NCBI GenBank assembly: GCA_024403555.1
Contig: JAKSRP010000002.1
Location: forward strand, 1-64,000
Reading direction: 5' to 3'
From: Lachnospiraceae bacterium
GTDB lineage: Bacteria > Bacillota > Clostridia > Lachnospirales > Lachnospiraceae
DNA: 64,000 nt
The notes under the pieces were generated by a model, which was given only the letters and a program-made list of their open reading frames with translations, searched no databases and was not told where the DNA came from. This document shows positions 1 through 8,700 of the stretch, one piece after another; position 1 is the first letter of the stretch; the number at the start of each line of letters is the position of its first letter. Both the position numbers and the translations under genes were made by a program.

Positions 1-864
1 ATTACAGATTGGTCCGACCGGAAGACCTTTGTTTCTATAAGTATTATAAGGAGATTCCACTTTTGTATCTTTATAGCTGACTGTCGTCTTATCATACATA
101 CCATCAGTAATTGGATAAAGCGCAGATGGACATACCTCTAAGCGCATTCCTTTCTGCAAACGGTTTTCAATGACACCTGCGACAGTTGCTCGTTCCGACT
201 CAACCGCTGTTTCCTTTTCAATGATCGCAGCTTCATTGACAATTTCATCCATCGTTTTATCCGTTTTGCTCATATCCACTGCCTGAAAATGACTTTCAAA
301 GCCCTGAAGCATCACGGTTACAACTTCCTGTGGAGATGCGTCTTTAAAAACATTATAGGTATCTGGGTAGAGATATCCCTGAAGAATGTATTTTTTGTCT
401 TTGTTTTCTTCAATCTGTGTAAGCCAGTCAAAGTCATATCCTTCCTTTGTGCTTACCGCACTTAAGAATTCTTCTTTTGTAAATAATTCTTTTTCTTCAC
501 AAAGTGCACCGATTTGTTCTGCTGAATATCCTTCTGGGATGGTGATGTTGATGGTAACATTTGCTCCCTTGCCAGACACCATTAAGTCAAATATTTCCGT
601 AATGGACATGCCTTCTTTGATATCATATTCGCCATACTGAAGCTTCCCACGGTAAGGTGAAGTCATAAGACGCAGAAGAAAACCTTTTTCCGAACGAATC
701 ACGCCTTTTTCTTTTAATTCTTTTGCGATTGCCACGCCACCGCTTCCTTCTTCAATGATCACATGTGCTGTTTTCGCTGCTTTTGCACTGCCAACAAACA
801 TAAAACCAGCCCCACCGCCAAGTATTAAAAGAATGATCAAAATCAATACGAGTAATTTTCTCAT
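1..864 (-). CDS. mltG: Endolytic transglycosylase MltG (YceG-like), 3' end cut by the window edge
   Basis: Membrane-anchored murein lytic transglycosylase, which in the known family cuts nascent glycan strands and sets their length. The reading frame runs off the left edge, so 288 codons are visible. The start is the ATG at 864, preceded by an AGAAAGGAAAAG ribosome binding site. A single N-terminal membrane segment (about residues 3-24) is followed by a LysM-like YceG region (residues 30-110) and the catalytic part. The AAIIEKET motif near residue 216 carries the catalytic glutamate, and NTYRNKGLPVGPICN near the edge is typical of the family. It is divergent from the cyclophilin gene. Family assignment is secure; the C-terminus is not visible. 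Confidence 0.93.
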   Translation of the reverse strand, partial: MRKLLVLILIILLILGGGAGFMFVGSAKAAKTAHVIIEEGSGGVAIAKELKEKGVIRSEKGFLLRLMTSPYRGKLQYGEYDIKEGMSITEIFDLMVSGKGANVTINITIPEGYSAEQIGALCEEKELFTKEEFLSAVSTKEGYDFDWLTQIEENKDKKYILQGYLYPDTYNVFKDASPQEVVTVMLQGFESHFQAVDMSKTDKTMDEIVNEAAIIEKETAVESERATVAGVIENRLQKGMRLEVCPSALYPITDGMYDKTTVSYKDTKVESPYNTYRNKGLPVGPICN

Positions 865-923
865 AATCTTTTCCTTTCTGTATTGCTGAAAAATCTGTTA
901 AAACATTTGCGTACTCAACAATC

Positions 924-929
924 ATTATA
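924..929 (-). promoter_or_regulatory. Extended -10 promoter element for mltG
   Basis: On the minus strand the sequence reads TGGTATAAT, an extended -10 box, about 60 bases upstream of the mltG start. No good -35 is visible, as is usual for extended -10 promoters. Confidence 0.5.
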
Positions 930-969
930 CCACGAGTCTGCTAATATTATGGATTAAATTTATAGAATG

Positions 970-978
970 TGCTATGAT
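970..978 (+). promoter_or_regulatory. Extended -10 promoter element for the cyclophilin gene
   Basis: TGCTATGAT on the plus strand is an extended -10 element about 50 bases before the ppi start. A ribosome binding site (AGAAAGGACG) follows at about 1011-1020. Confidence 0.5.
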
Positions 979-1027
979 AGGTACGATTATGAATATAGTG
1001 AAACAAAAATAGAAAGGACGATATATT

Positions 1028-1567
1028 ATGGCACAGAATCCAATTGTTACCATCACTATGGAAAACGGTGATGTAATGAAAGCAGAATTATATCCTGAAA
1101 TTGCACCAAACACAGTAAACAACTTTATCTCCCTCATCAAAAAAGGCTACTATGATGGCATTTGCTTCCATAGAATCATCAAAGGCTTTATGATTCAGGG
1201 TGGAGATCCACAGGGTAATGGTACCGGTGGTCCTGGTTACTGCATCAAAGGTGAATTTTCTCAGAATGGATTTAAAAACGATTTAAAACATGAACCAGGT
1301 GTACTTTCCATGGCAAGAACACAGATTCCTGACTCTGCAGGTTCTCAGTTCTTTATCATGCACGAAACATCTCCACATTTAGATGGTGCTTATGCTGCAT
1401 TTGGTCAGGTAATCGAAGGCATGGATGTAGTGAACAAAATTGCCTGCACACCAACAGGTGGCGGCTGGTTCTTCGGCGGCGGAGACACTCCAAAAGAACC
1501 ACAGGTTATGAAAACTGTTACTGTTGATACTTTTGGCGTTGACTATCCAGAACCAGAAAAATGCTAA
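1028..1567 (+). CDS. ppiB: Cyclophilin-type peptidyl-prolyl cis-trans isomerase
   Basis: Catalyses cis-trans isomerisation of proline peptide bonds. The 179-residue protein has no signal peptide, so it is probably cytosolic. Family signatures are visible in order: FHRIIKGFMIQGGDP (about residues 47-61, including the catalytic Arg), the SMARTQIPDSAGSQFFI segment (about 94-110), and AYAAFGQVIEGMDVV (about 120-134). Length is normal for a single-domain bacterial cyclophilin. It is a single-gene unit that ends at a strong hairpin terminator shared with the convergent beta-helix gene. Confidence 0.95.
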   Translation: MAQNPIVTITMENGDVMKAELYPEIAPNTVNNFISLIKKGYYDGICFHRIIKGFMIQGGDPQGNGTGGPGYCIKGEFSQNGFKNDLKHEPGVLSMARTQIPDSAGSQFFIMHETSPHLDGAYAAFGQVIEGMDVVNKIACTPTGGGWFFGGGDTPKEPQVMKTVTVDTFGVDYPEPEKC

Positions 1568-1598
1568 TTGCCTAGACTAAAACATTGACAATAACCAT

Positions 1599-1634
1599 AA
1601 AAAAACCGACTGATCAGTTTCAGTCGGTTTTTCT
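1599..1634. terminator. Bidirectional intrinsic terminator
   Basis: The stem AAAAACCGACT / AGTCGGTTTTT around a short loop has A-runs and T-runs on both sides. It can end both ppiB (plus) and the convergent beta-helix gene (minus). Confidence 0.85.
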
Positions 1635-1650
1635 TATCTATATATACAAA

Positions 1651-3153
1651 TTATTGTTGTACAAATTTCATCTCTTTACCATCTACTTTATTATCTTTTA
1701 CAAGATTGATGTAGTAATCATACATCTCAGAGTATGCATTCTGGATTTTCTTTGTAGTTCCAGAATAGTAAAGATTTTTTGTGACACATTCCGGATAGGA
1801 ATTATTATACTTCTTTGAGATATAGAGCATATTCTTTTTCAGAACATAGTCTTTATTGTTATAGGATGCTGTACTTTTTGTCCCATCACAGCTTACAAAG
1901 GAATTAGAGACAATCTGCACATTATTGGTTCCATCCATGCGGATAGGACAGCCATTCTTGCCACTGCAATTTTTAAAAGTGTTATTTTTGATGATAACAT
2001 TTCTCCAGCTCATGGAACGAATTGGGGATGTAGAAGAAGATTCAAGACCAACATTCTCAAACGTACAGTTTGTAACTGTAATTGCATCATGATATTTCTG
2101 TGTTGTGCCATCAGCGGAATAGTTGTGAGTTCCAATTCCACTCTGTGCATTTTTAAATGTACAGTTGTTAATCAGAACACTCTGACAGCATGTCTTATCT
2201 TTGCTGCTCCATCTGGCATTAAATCCACCATTATCATCAGAATCGATGTTAATACATTCTTTACATCCAATTGTATTACGATCCGGTCCGGCCATCATCG
2301 TACAGTTCGAAATCGTAACATTCATAGAACTATTGACTTCAAAGAAATGATAAGTACTTGAAGCCATATCTTCCATAATGAAACCATCAATGGTAATATT
2401 CTTGCAATGTCCAATTGCAAATCCCTGGCCATAATCTTTTAAGTTGATTTTTGCTCCATTACCTTTGATTTTAATATCATGAGAGCCTTCGTATCCATAT
2501 ACAGCATTTGAGTTGGAATCGGCTAATTGAGAAGATGAAGCAAATCCAAACATATTATGAGCGCTTCCAGAGCTATTATCTTTTACAAACTTTACTCCTG
2601 GTTCGCAATAAATTACTACATTAGAAGGAATATATACGGTATTCTTAAACGTATATGTTCCGGCCTGGATCGTTAATGTACCATGACCAGTTTCTTCAAA
2701 TTTACTTAAGTATTTATTAAATAAATAGTAATCACCTTTGGAATTTACTTTACCATTCGGAAGTTTTGTATTTGGATTGATGGTATATTTTGTTTTTGCA
2801 GGAGCTTCCACAACCTTAGTAGTACAAATATAGTTTTTTTTGCCTACTTTTGCTGTAATCTTGCAGCTTCCTGTTGATACTGCGGTAACCTTTCCTTTGC
2901 TGCTTACTTTCGCAGCATCAGAATTACTGGTTTTCCACTTAACCTTTTTCTTTGTTCCACTAATTTTTAGTGTTTTACTGCTTCCAACCGCTAATTGCAG
3001 TTTAGTCTCACTGATTTTAACTTTCGCACTAACTTCATATGTGAATGGAGATTTTGACTCTGTTCCTGGATTAAAAATCAGAAACGCTGCACAAAGAACA
3101 GTAACCACCATCCATCTTAACTTCCTGTATGCACCCACGCCAACTGTTTTCAC
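1651..3153 (-). CDS. Secreted Big2-domain right-handed beta-helix protein
   Basis: A 500-residue protein with a hydrophobic signal or anchor segment near residues 13-30. It continues with a bacterial Ig-like (Big2) domain at about 40-115 (VKWKTSNSDAAKVSSKGKV, then VSTGSCKITAKVG). The rest is a parallel beta-helix of the pectate-lyase-like fold, with repeated NVTISNCTM and VTNCTFENV style coils. Such proteins are usually cell-surface polysaccharide lyases or glycan-binding proteins, but I cannot name the substrate. The start is a GTG at 3153 preceded by AGGAGCAATAAG. It lies 38 bases after ppk1 with no terminator between, so it may be read from the polyphosphate operon. Confidence 0.82.
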   Translation of the reverse strand: MKTVGVGAYRKLRWMVVTVLCAAFLIFNPGTESKSPFTYEVSAKVKISETKLQLAVGSSKTLKISGTKKKVKWKTSNSDAAKVSSKGKVTAVSTGSCKITAKVGKKNYICTTKVVEAPAKTKYTINPNTKLPNGKVNSKGDYYLFNKYLSKFEETGHGTLTIQAGTYTFKNTVYIPSNVVIYCEPGVKFVKDNSSGSAHNMFGFASSSQLADSNSNAVYGYEGSHDIKIKGNGAKINLKDYGQGFAIGHCKNITIDGFIMEDMASSTYHFFEVNSSMNVTISNCTMMAGPDRNTIGCKECINIDSDDNGGFNARWSSKDKTCCQSVLINNCTFKNAQSGIGTHNYSADGTTQKYHDAITVTNCTFENVGLESSSTSPIRSMSWRNVIIKNNTFKNCSGKNGCPIRMDGTNNVQIVSNSFVSCDGTKSTASYNNKDYVLKKNMLYISKKYNNSYPECVTKNLYYSGTTKKIQNAYSEMYDYYINLVKDNKVDGKEMKFVQQ

Positions 3154-3191
3154 CTTATTGCTCCTATCTAATCCTCACAAATGAGATTATC

Positions 3192-5309
3192 TTAAGATGG
3201 AGCATTCTTTGGAATAAAGCGGCGATCCCCTTTTACCGGTTTTTCTTCCTTTAATTGTTTTGAAGCCCATTTCTTAAAATAATCCTGGGAATTTAAGGCA
3301 TATTTCCCTCTGCGGTCAACCTTTTTATAGGTACCATCTGCCTGATAAATTCTTGCCTGAAGTGTATCGTCAAGCTGAACAAAAAGGACTTCTTTTACCT
3401 GGTTCTTTAATTCTTCATCCTCGATTGGGAATACGATTTCTACTCGTCTTTCAAGATTTCGATTCATCCAGTCAGCACTGCCAAGGAAGATATCTTCCTC
3501 GCCATCATTATAGAAGTAGAAAATTCTTGCATGTTCCAGAAATTCTCCGACGATGGATCGAACGGTAATATTCTCGCTAACCCCAGGAATTCCAACCTTG
3601 AGACAGCAAATGCCTCGAACGATCAGATCAATCTTAACCCCTGCCTGGGATGCTTCATATAATTTCTGGATAATTCCTTTATGATTTAAGGAGTTCATCT
3701 TTGCAATGATTCTCGCTTCCTTGCCTGCTTTTGCATGTTCAATTTCACGGTCAATCATGGAGATGAATGCATTCTTGAGCCAGTATGGTGCTACTAAAAG
3801 CTTATTCCACTGTTCTGGTTCTGAATAACCAGATAACATGTTAAATACTGCTGTAGCATCGCTGCCAATCGCTTCATCACAGGTGAATAATCCCATATCT
3901 GTATAGATTTTTGCTGTAGAATCATTATAGTTACCTGTTCCTAAGTGAACGTAGCGCTTAATGCCCTCTTCTTCTCTTCTTACAACAAGTGTAATCTTAC
4001 TGTGGGTTTTGAGTCCAAGTAATCCATAGATTACATGACATCCGGCTTTTTCAAGCTTTCTTGCCCACACAATGTTGTTTTCTTCATCAAAACGAGCTTT
4101 TAATTCAACGAGTACAGTAACCTGCTTTCCTGCCATTGCTGCTGCTTCTAACGCTGCAATAATTGGAGAATTGCCGGATACACGGTAAAGAGTCTGCTTG
4201 ATTGCAAGAACATCTTTATCTTCACTCGCCTGTTTTACAAATTCGACAACAGGATCAAAGCTCTGGTATGGATGATGCATCAGCACATCCTTCTCACGAA
4301 CCACATCAAAGATTTTTTCTCCGTTCATAAATTCTTTGACTGGAGCCGGCTTGAATTTTTTGTTTCTCATCTCATCCCAGCCTTCTAAACCATGAAGCTT
4401 CATAAAGTACTTCAGATCCATCGGGCCATTGAGATAATAAACATTATCCTTCTTCACCTTAAAGCTATCTACAAGATATTTGACAATCTTTTTATCCATG
4501 CCTTCTTCCATGCTAAGATGAATTACCTGTCCCCACTGGCGGCCACGGATTTTTTCTTCAATCTCAAGTAAAAGATCGGAAGCATCATCTTCATCAATCG
4601 TCAAATCTGCATTTCGAATGATTCGGTAAACACCCATAGATTTAATCTTGTGTGCTAAGAAGAGTTTGTTCATATTCTGCTTGATTATTTCTTCTAATAA
4701 TATCAGATGCTGCGTTCCATCCTCGTCACATAAAAAGAATCCTCTTGGAAGAACATCCGGTACCTGAACAGTCGCAAATTCTGCTTCATTCTTTCCATCT
4801 TTTGAAGAAATGAGCGCTGCGATATTGATGGATTTATTACGAACTAATGGAAATGGTCTGGATGAGTCTACTGCCATTGGTGTAAGAACCGGGTAAATGA
4901 TTTCTTCAAAATACTGTGTTGTAATTTTCGCCTGTTCTTCTGTAAGATCCTTGTAGGATTTGATCAAATGCAGTCCATTTTCATTTAATTTTGGTAAAAT
5001 GGACATATTCAGTGTATTATACTGGGACTTCATAAATTCGTGAAGTTTTTTACTGATTGCTTTTAACTGTTCACCAGCAGTCATCCCTGCAATATCACGT
5101 TTCTTAACGCCAGCCTGGTCAACGTCAGTAAGGGATGCCACGCGGACCATAAAAAATTCATCTAAGTTTGATGCTGTAATAGCAAGGAAATTGAGTCTTT
5201 CTAAAATTGGAAGATCTGTTCTTTTTGCTTCATCTAAGCATCGTTCATTAAATTTAATCCAGCTAAGTTCCCGGTTATCATAATAGTCCGGGTTTTTAAA
5301 ATCTTTCAT
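3192..5309 (-). CDS. ppk1: Polyphosphate kinase 1
   Basis: Reversibly transfers the terminal phosphate of ATP to make inorganic polyphosphate. The 705-residue length is normal. The N-terminal domain starts with the typical NRELSWIKFNERCLDEA segment (about residues 12-28), followed by the head domain and two phospholipase-D-like C-terminal domains. The autophosphorylated histidine is in HLGTGNYND (about residue 455), and the second-domain region with FLGSADWMNRNLERRVE is intact. It starts 17 bases after the end of the Ppx/GppA gene, so the pair is an operon for making and degrading or sensing polyphosphate. Confidence 0.96.
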   Translation of the reverse strand: MKDFKNPDYYDNRELSWIKFNERCLDEAKRTDLPILERLNFLAITASNLDEFFMVRVASLTDVDQAGVKKRDIAGMTAGEQLKAISKKLHEFMKSQYNTLNMSILPKLNENGLHLIKSYKDLTEEQAKITTQYFEEIIYPVLTPMAVDSSRPFPLVRNKSINIAALISSKDGKNEAEFATVQVPDVLPRGFFLCDEDGTQHLILLEEIIKQNMNKLFLAHKIKSMGVYRIIRNADLTIDEDDASDLLLEIEEKIRGRQWGQVIHLSMEEGMDKKIVKYLVDSFKVKKDNVYYLNGPMDLKYFMKLHGLEGWDEMRNKKFKPAPVKEFMNGEKIFDVVREKDVLMHHPYQSFDPVVEFVKQASEDKDVLAIKQTLYRVSGNSPIIAALEAAAMAGKQVTVLVELKARFDEENNIVWARKLEKAGCHVIYGLLGLKTHSKITLVVRREEEGIKRYVHLGTGNYNDSTAKIYTDMGLFTCDEAIGSDATAVFNMLSGYSEPEQWNKLLVAPYWLKNAFISMIDREIEHAKAGKEARIIAKMNSLNHKGIIQKLYEASQAGVKIDLIVRGICCLKVGIPGVSENITVRSIVGEFLEHARIFYFYNDGEEDIFLGSADWMNRNLERRVEIVFPIEDEELKNQVKEVLFVQLDDTLQARIYQADGTYKKVDRRGKYALNSQDYFKKWASKQLKEEKPVKGDRRFIPKNAPS

Positions 5310-5326
5310 ACTATCTTTATCCTCAT

Positions 5327-6859
5327 TTACAGAGTATTAAATCTCTGATTTTTCTCTCTAAGCACTAATTTATAACCATACATTGCTTCAAAAAATTCGT
5401 CATGACGCTTGATGAAGCTCTTTTCCAAAATACCATCTGATAAAGTATTGACCGTAATACGGAATTCTTCATCACGAATCTGTGTTTTGACCGTCTGGAA
5501 TTTCTGGCAATGTGCAACATCTAATGTATTGGCAATACCAAGAAGAATAGTAAGCTTTCCAATAATAACCTTTTCCTGACGGTTAAAATCTTCCTCGGAA
5601 ATGTACTCGACAAATTTATGATAATCCATCTTATGACATCGAATGATCTCACTGATCATCTTTCGCTCTTTTCCGGAAAGACCAACAATTTCAGAACGCT
5701 TTACGATATAAGCGGAAATTCTTGTAGATTCCTCCATGGAAATGTATCGACCCACATTGTGAAGCAATGCAGCAATTTTAAGCAGTAGGGATTCTCTTTC
5801 TGTAAGATTTGCACCTTTTAAAAGACCTTTAAAAAGTGTATTACTTACTGCTTCAACGTATTCATTATGTTCTGCAGAATGAATATAACGTTTCATGATC
5901 TTAATTACTTCAGATTCAATATCTTTCTTAAAATCATGAATTGTTGGAATGTATTTGTGGTCCATTGCATATTCACATGCAATACCATCATTCATCTCAA
6001 TCCCGGACATCCACGCCTGTTTCGCGCCAATCTTTTCAAAGAATTCTTCACAAATAATAACTGCCGGCAATAAGATATCTGCATCCTCTGTAAAGCTCAT
6101 ATTCTGAGTCAGATGTTTCTGTGCTTTTTTACAGAGCTTGATAAATTTATCTGCATTTAACATATCGCCCTTTTTGCTTTTCCAGCTTGCCTGTGTAAGG
6201 AATAAGTCGCCCGCAATGACTAATGTTTTTAAATTTAAATCTGCAAAGAATACATCTTCTAATTCTTTTAATCGATAAGAAATCATCTCACGAATGAGTG
6301 CTGCCTGTTCTTCCTGGGAATAGCCAGTTTCCTGAACCCATTCACGAACCTGAAGTGTACCTAAGGAAACATTCTGTGTAAGAATCAGTTCACCACCATT
6401 TACAATGGTAACTCGAAGTTTTCCCGGACTGGCATCTAAGATTAATGCTCCATCTTTGCTGATTTCTTCATATTTAGAATTGGATACAACCCCTTTATAT
6501 ACAAAGAAGCTCTGCTGTGGGTCTGTTACCACATTCACTTCATAGCCAGTTGTCATCTTAATCTGTTCAAGTATAAAACTCTGGTTGGCTGCTTCACGAA
6601 TTGCTGTTCCGCCATAAACTAACACTTCTTCCGCGCCAAATTCCAAGGTCAGTTTCTTAAGCTTGTTGATTTTCTTGCAAAGCTTACGAATCATCCCATT
6701 TGAAATGCTTCCTGTACGAATAATATCCTTCCCTATAAGAAGCTTTTCTTTTACTTTATTTAACAGCATCATATCACCGGAACCATTCACTTGATAAATA
6801 GTAAGTGTGGTTTCGTAGGACCCGATCGTGATTGCTGCAAATACATGTAATCTGCTCAT
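5327..6859 (-). CDS. ppx: Exopolyphosphatase / guanosine pentaphosphatase family protein with HD domain
   Basis: Member of the Ppx/GppA phosphatase family (actin-like ATPase fold), which hydrolyses polyphosphate or pppGpp. The 510-residue protein starts with AAITIGSYETTLTIYQ, has the Glu-containing second motif TAIREAANQSF (about residues 85-95), and a C-terminal HD-type helical domain with AALLHNVGRYISMEEST (about 364-380). The family's usual Asp in the first motif (DIGS) reads TIGS, and the LSxGT-type glycine motif near 150-190 is degenerate, so activity could be altered. It is the first gene of the ppx-ppk1 operon. The start ATG at 6859 has AGGAGG upstream. Confidence 0.85.
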   Translation of the reverse strand: MSRLHVFAAITIGSYETTLTIYQVNGSGDMMLLNKVKEKLLIGKDIIRTGSISNGMIRKLCKKINKLKKLTLEFGAEEVLVYGGTAIREAANQSFILEQIKMTTGYEVNVVTDPQQSFFVYKGVVSNSKYEEISKDGALILDASPGKLRVTIVNGGELILTQNVSLGTLQVREWVQETGYSQEEQAALIREMISYRLKELEDVFFADLNLKTLVIAGDLFLTQASWKSKKGDMLNADKFIKLCKKAQKHLTQNMSFTEDADILLPAVIICEEFFEKIGAKQAWMSGIEMNDGIACEYAMDHKYIPTIHDFKKDIESEVIKIMKRYIHSAEHNEYVEAVSNTLFKGLLKGANLTERESLLLKIAALLHNVGRYISMEESTRISAYIVKRSEIVGLSGKERKMISEIIRCHKMDYHKFVEYISEEDFNRQEKVIIGKLTILLGIANTLDVAHCQKFQTVKTQIRDEEFRITVNTLSDGILEKSFIKRHDEFFEAMYGYKLVLREKNQRFNTL

Positions 6860-6977
6860 CTAATCCTCCTGCATTTTCTATTGTTAAAATTTCTGTATTA
6901 ATCATTTGATGTATTAACACTCTAAATTTTATTATATCACAAATATTTCCTTTATGAATGTAATATCCAAGTAAAAA

Positions 6978-7003
6978 AAGGAGTTTCGCATGCGAAACTC
7001 CTT
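6978..7003 (-). terminator. Terminator of lysA (perfect 26-bp palindrome)
   Basis: AAGGAGTTTCGCA followed directly by its exact reverse complement. On the minus strand it is followed by a run of seven T residues, so it terminates lysA. Confidence 0.88.
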
Positions 7004-7022
7004 AAAATAATCAATATTCTTC

Positions 7023-8282
7023 TTATAATTCTACGTTCCAGAAGTCTGCTAAGGTTGCAAAGTAATCTTCTGGTGTTTCTGCACGACGAATCATCTTTGT
7101 ACTTCCATCTTCTCTTAAAAGAATTTCAGAAGAACGTAAACGTCCGTTGTAGTTATAACCCATAGAGAAGCCATGAGCACCTGCATCATGGATGAATAAT
7201 AAATCACCTTTTTCAATTTCAGGTAACATACGATCGACTGCAAATTTATCACAGTTCTCACACAAAGAACCTACAACATCATATTTGTGGTCGCATGGTG
7301 CATCTTCTTTGCCCATAACAGTGATATGGTGGTAAGCACCGTAGATTGCAGGTCTCATAAGGTTTGCTGCACATGCATCTACACCAACATATTCTTTATG
7401 TGTGTGTTTTTCATGGATTGCTCTTGTTACAAGGGCGCCGTTAGGTGCTAACATGTAACGTCCTAATTCTGTGAAGATCTTGATATCGCCAAGTCCTGCT
7501 GGTACTAATACTTCTTCAAATGCTTTTCTTACGCCTTCACCGATTACAAAGATATCATTTGGTTCTTTGTCAGGTGTGTAAGGGATACCAACACCGCCGG
7601 AAAGGTTGATAAAGGAAAGGCTTACGCCTGTTTCTTCTTTGATTTCAACAGCAATATTAAAAAGAATCTTTGCTAATGCTGGATAGTATTCATTGGATAC
7701 AGTGTTACTTGCTAAGAATGCATGTAAACCAAATTCCTTACAGCCTTCTTCTTTTAATCTCTTATAAGCTTCTGTAAGCTGAGGTCTTGTCATACCATAT
7801 TTTGCATCACCAGGATTATCCATAATGTCTGTTCCAAGTTCAAATACTCCGCCTGGATTAAAACGACAGGAGATTGTTTCTGGAATACCACATGTTTCTT
7901 TTAAGAAATCAATGTGTGTAATATCATCTAAGTTGATAATACCACCTAATTCTTTACATTTTACGAATTCTTCTGCTGGTGTTTCATTAGAAGAAAACAT
8001 AATATTCTTTCCAACAATGCCACACTTTTCAGACATCATAAGTTCTGTTAAGGAAGAACAGTCTGTACCGCAGCCTTCTTCTTCTAAAATCTTTAAGATT
8101 GTTGGGTTTGGTGTTGCTTTTACTGCGAAATATTCTTTGAATCCTTTGTTCCAGGAAAATGCTTTGAATAAGTTTCTTGCAGTCTGTCTGATTCCTGCTT
8201 CATCATATAAATGAAATGGAGTAGGATACTGTTCACAGATTGCTTCTAACTGATCCTTTTTAATGAATGGAATTTTTGCCAT
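7023..8282 (-). CDS. lysA: Diaminopimelate decarboxylase-like PLP enzyme
   Basis: Fold-type III PLP decarboxylase, best read as meso-diaminopimelate decarboxylase, the last step of lysine synthesis. In the 419-residue protein the PLP lysine lies in YFAVKATPNPTIL (about residues 48-60). The glycine-rich phosphate site is LSGGVGIPY (about 225), GEGVRKAFEE follows, and the substrate Cys is in SLCENCDKF (about 343). A carboxynorspermidine or other basic-amino-acid decarboxylase is a less likely alternative. It is monocistronic, with a consensus promoter and a strong terminator. No lysine riboswitch is recognisable in its 100-base leader. Confidence 0.88.
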   Translation of the reverse strand: MAKIPFIKKDQLEAICEQYPTPFHLYDEAGIRQTARNLFKAFSWNKGFKEYFAVKATPNPTILKILEEEGCGTDCSSLTELMMSEKCGIVGKNIMFSSNETPAEEFVKCKELGGIINLDDITHIDFLKETCGIPETISCRFNPGGVFELGTDIMDNPGDAKYGMTRPQLTEAYKRLKEEGCKEFGLHAFLASNTVSNEYYPALAKILFNIAVEIKEETGVSLSFINLSGGVGIPYTPDKEPNDIFVIGEGVRKAFEEVLVPAGLGDIKIFTELGRYMLAPNGALVTRAIHEKHTHKEYVGVDACAANLMRPAIYGAYHHITVMGKEDAPCDHKYDVVGSLCENCDKFAVDRMLPEIEKGDLLFIHDAGAHGFSMGYNYNGRLRSSEILLREDGSTKMIRRAETPEDYFATLADFWNVEL

Positions 8283-8364
8283 AATATTTTTCTCCTCTTT
8301 ATAATCTATTTATATTTTTAAGTCTATTGAATGTAAAAAAATAGTCTAAAAATGCACTAATCCT

Positions 8365-8394
8365 ACTATAATAAAATGAAAAAACAATGTCAAC
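8365..8394 (-). promoter_or_regulatory. Sigma-A promoter of lysA
   Basis: Minus strand TTGACA (8389-8394) and TATAGT (8365-8370) with an 18-base spacer. It lies about 80 bases upstream of the lysA start. Confidence 0.75.
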
Positions 8395-8470
8395 TTAAAT
8401 CCCCTTAATTTTCTTAGGTTTATGCCCGTCAAATGCTTCATCCAAATCCCTTTTTCGCGATTCGTAAAGG

Positions 8471-8499
8471 TTGAACTTCAGCCACTTTCTTGATATAAT
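8471..8499 (+). promoter_or_regulatory. Sigma-A promoter of a candidate small RNA
   Basis: Plus strand TTGAAC (8471-8476), a 17-base spacer and a perfect TATAAT (8494-8499). No gene on the plus strand follows; only a terminator does, about 75 bases downstream. Confidence 0.7.
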
Positions 8500-8505
8500 T
8501 TCTAT

Positions 8506-8613
8506 GTATAGCTCTTCGCATACGTGTGTGTTAGCAGATGTGGGGACTGTATATATTTTGAACGTTTTTTATGAAACAAAAAGACCAGGGAATACTCTCT
8601 GGTCTTTTTGTTT
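8506..8613 (+). ncRNA. Candidate small RNA, about 105 nt
   Basis: The stretch lies between a consensus promoter (8471-8499) and a strong intrinsic terminator (8578-8613) on the plus strand, between lysA and fba, which are both on the minus strand. The only reading frame begins at 8504 without a ribosome binding site and runs through the terminator, so the transcript is probably noncoding. The 5' part can form short stems; I do not recognise it as 6S, SRP or another named RNA. Transcript ends are inferred from the signals alone. Confidence 0.55.
8578..8613 (+). terminator. Terminator of the candidate small RNA
   Basis: AAAAAGACCAG / CTGGTCTTTTT hairpin followed by GTTTTATATT on the plus strand. 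Confidence 0.8.
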
Positions 8614-8635
8614 TATATTATTTGTTTTACACGCA

Positions 8636-8665
8636 AAAAAGGAAGTCCCCAAAGGAACTTCCTTT
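8636..8665 (-). terminator. Terminator of fba
   Basis: The minus strand reads AAAGGAAGTTCC, a loop and GGGGACTTCC, followed by a T-run. It lies 35-65 bases after the fba stop codon. Confidence 0.8.
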
Positions 8666-8700
8666 TATCATTTGAAAGAATAATCTGATATCAGAAAGAA

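Noticed and set aside
8283..8388. Possible lysine riboswitch before lysA
   Set aside because: The leader is only about 80 bases and has none of the conserved helices.
8471..8683. Plus-strand frame through the candidate small RNA
   Set aside because: It starts inside the promoter, has no ribosome binding site and runs through two terminator hairpins.
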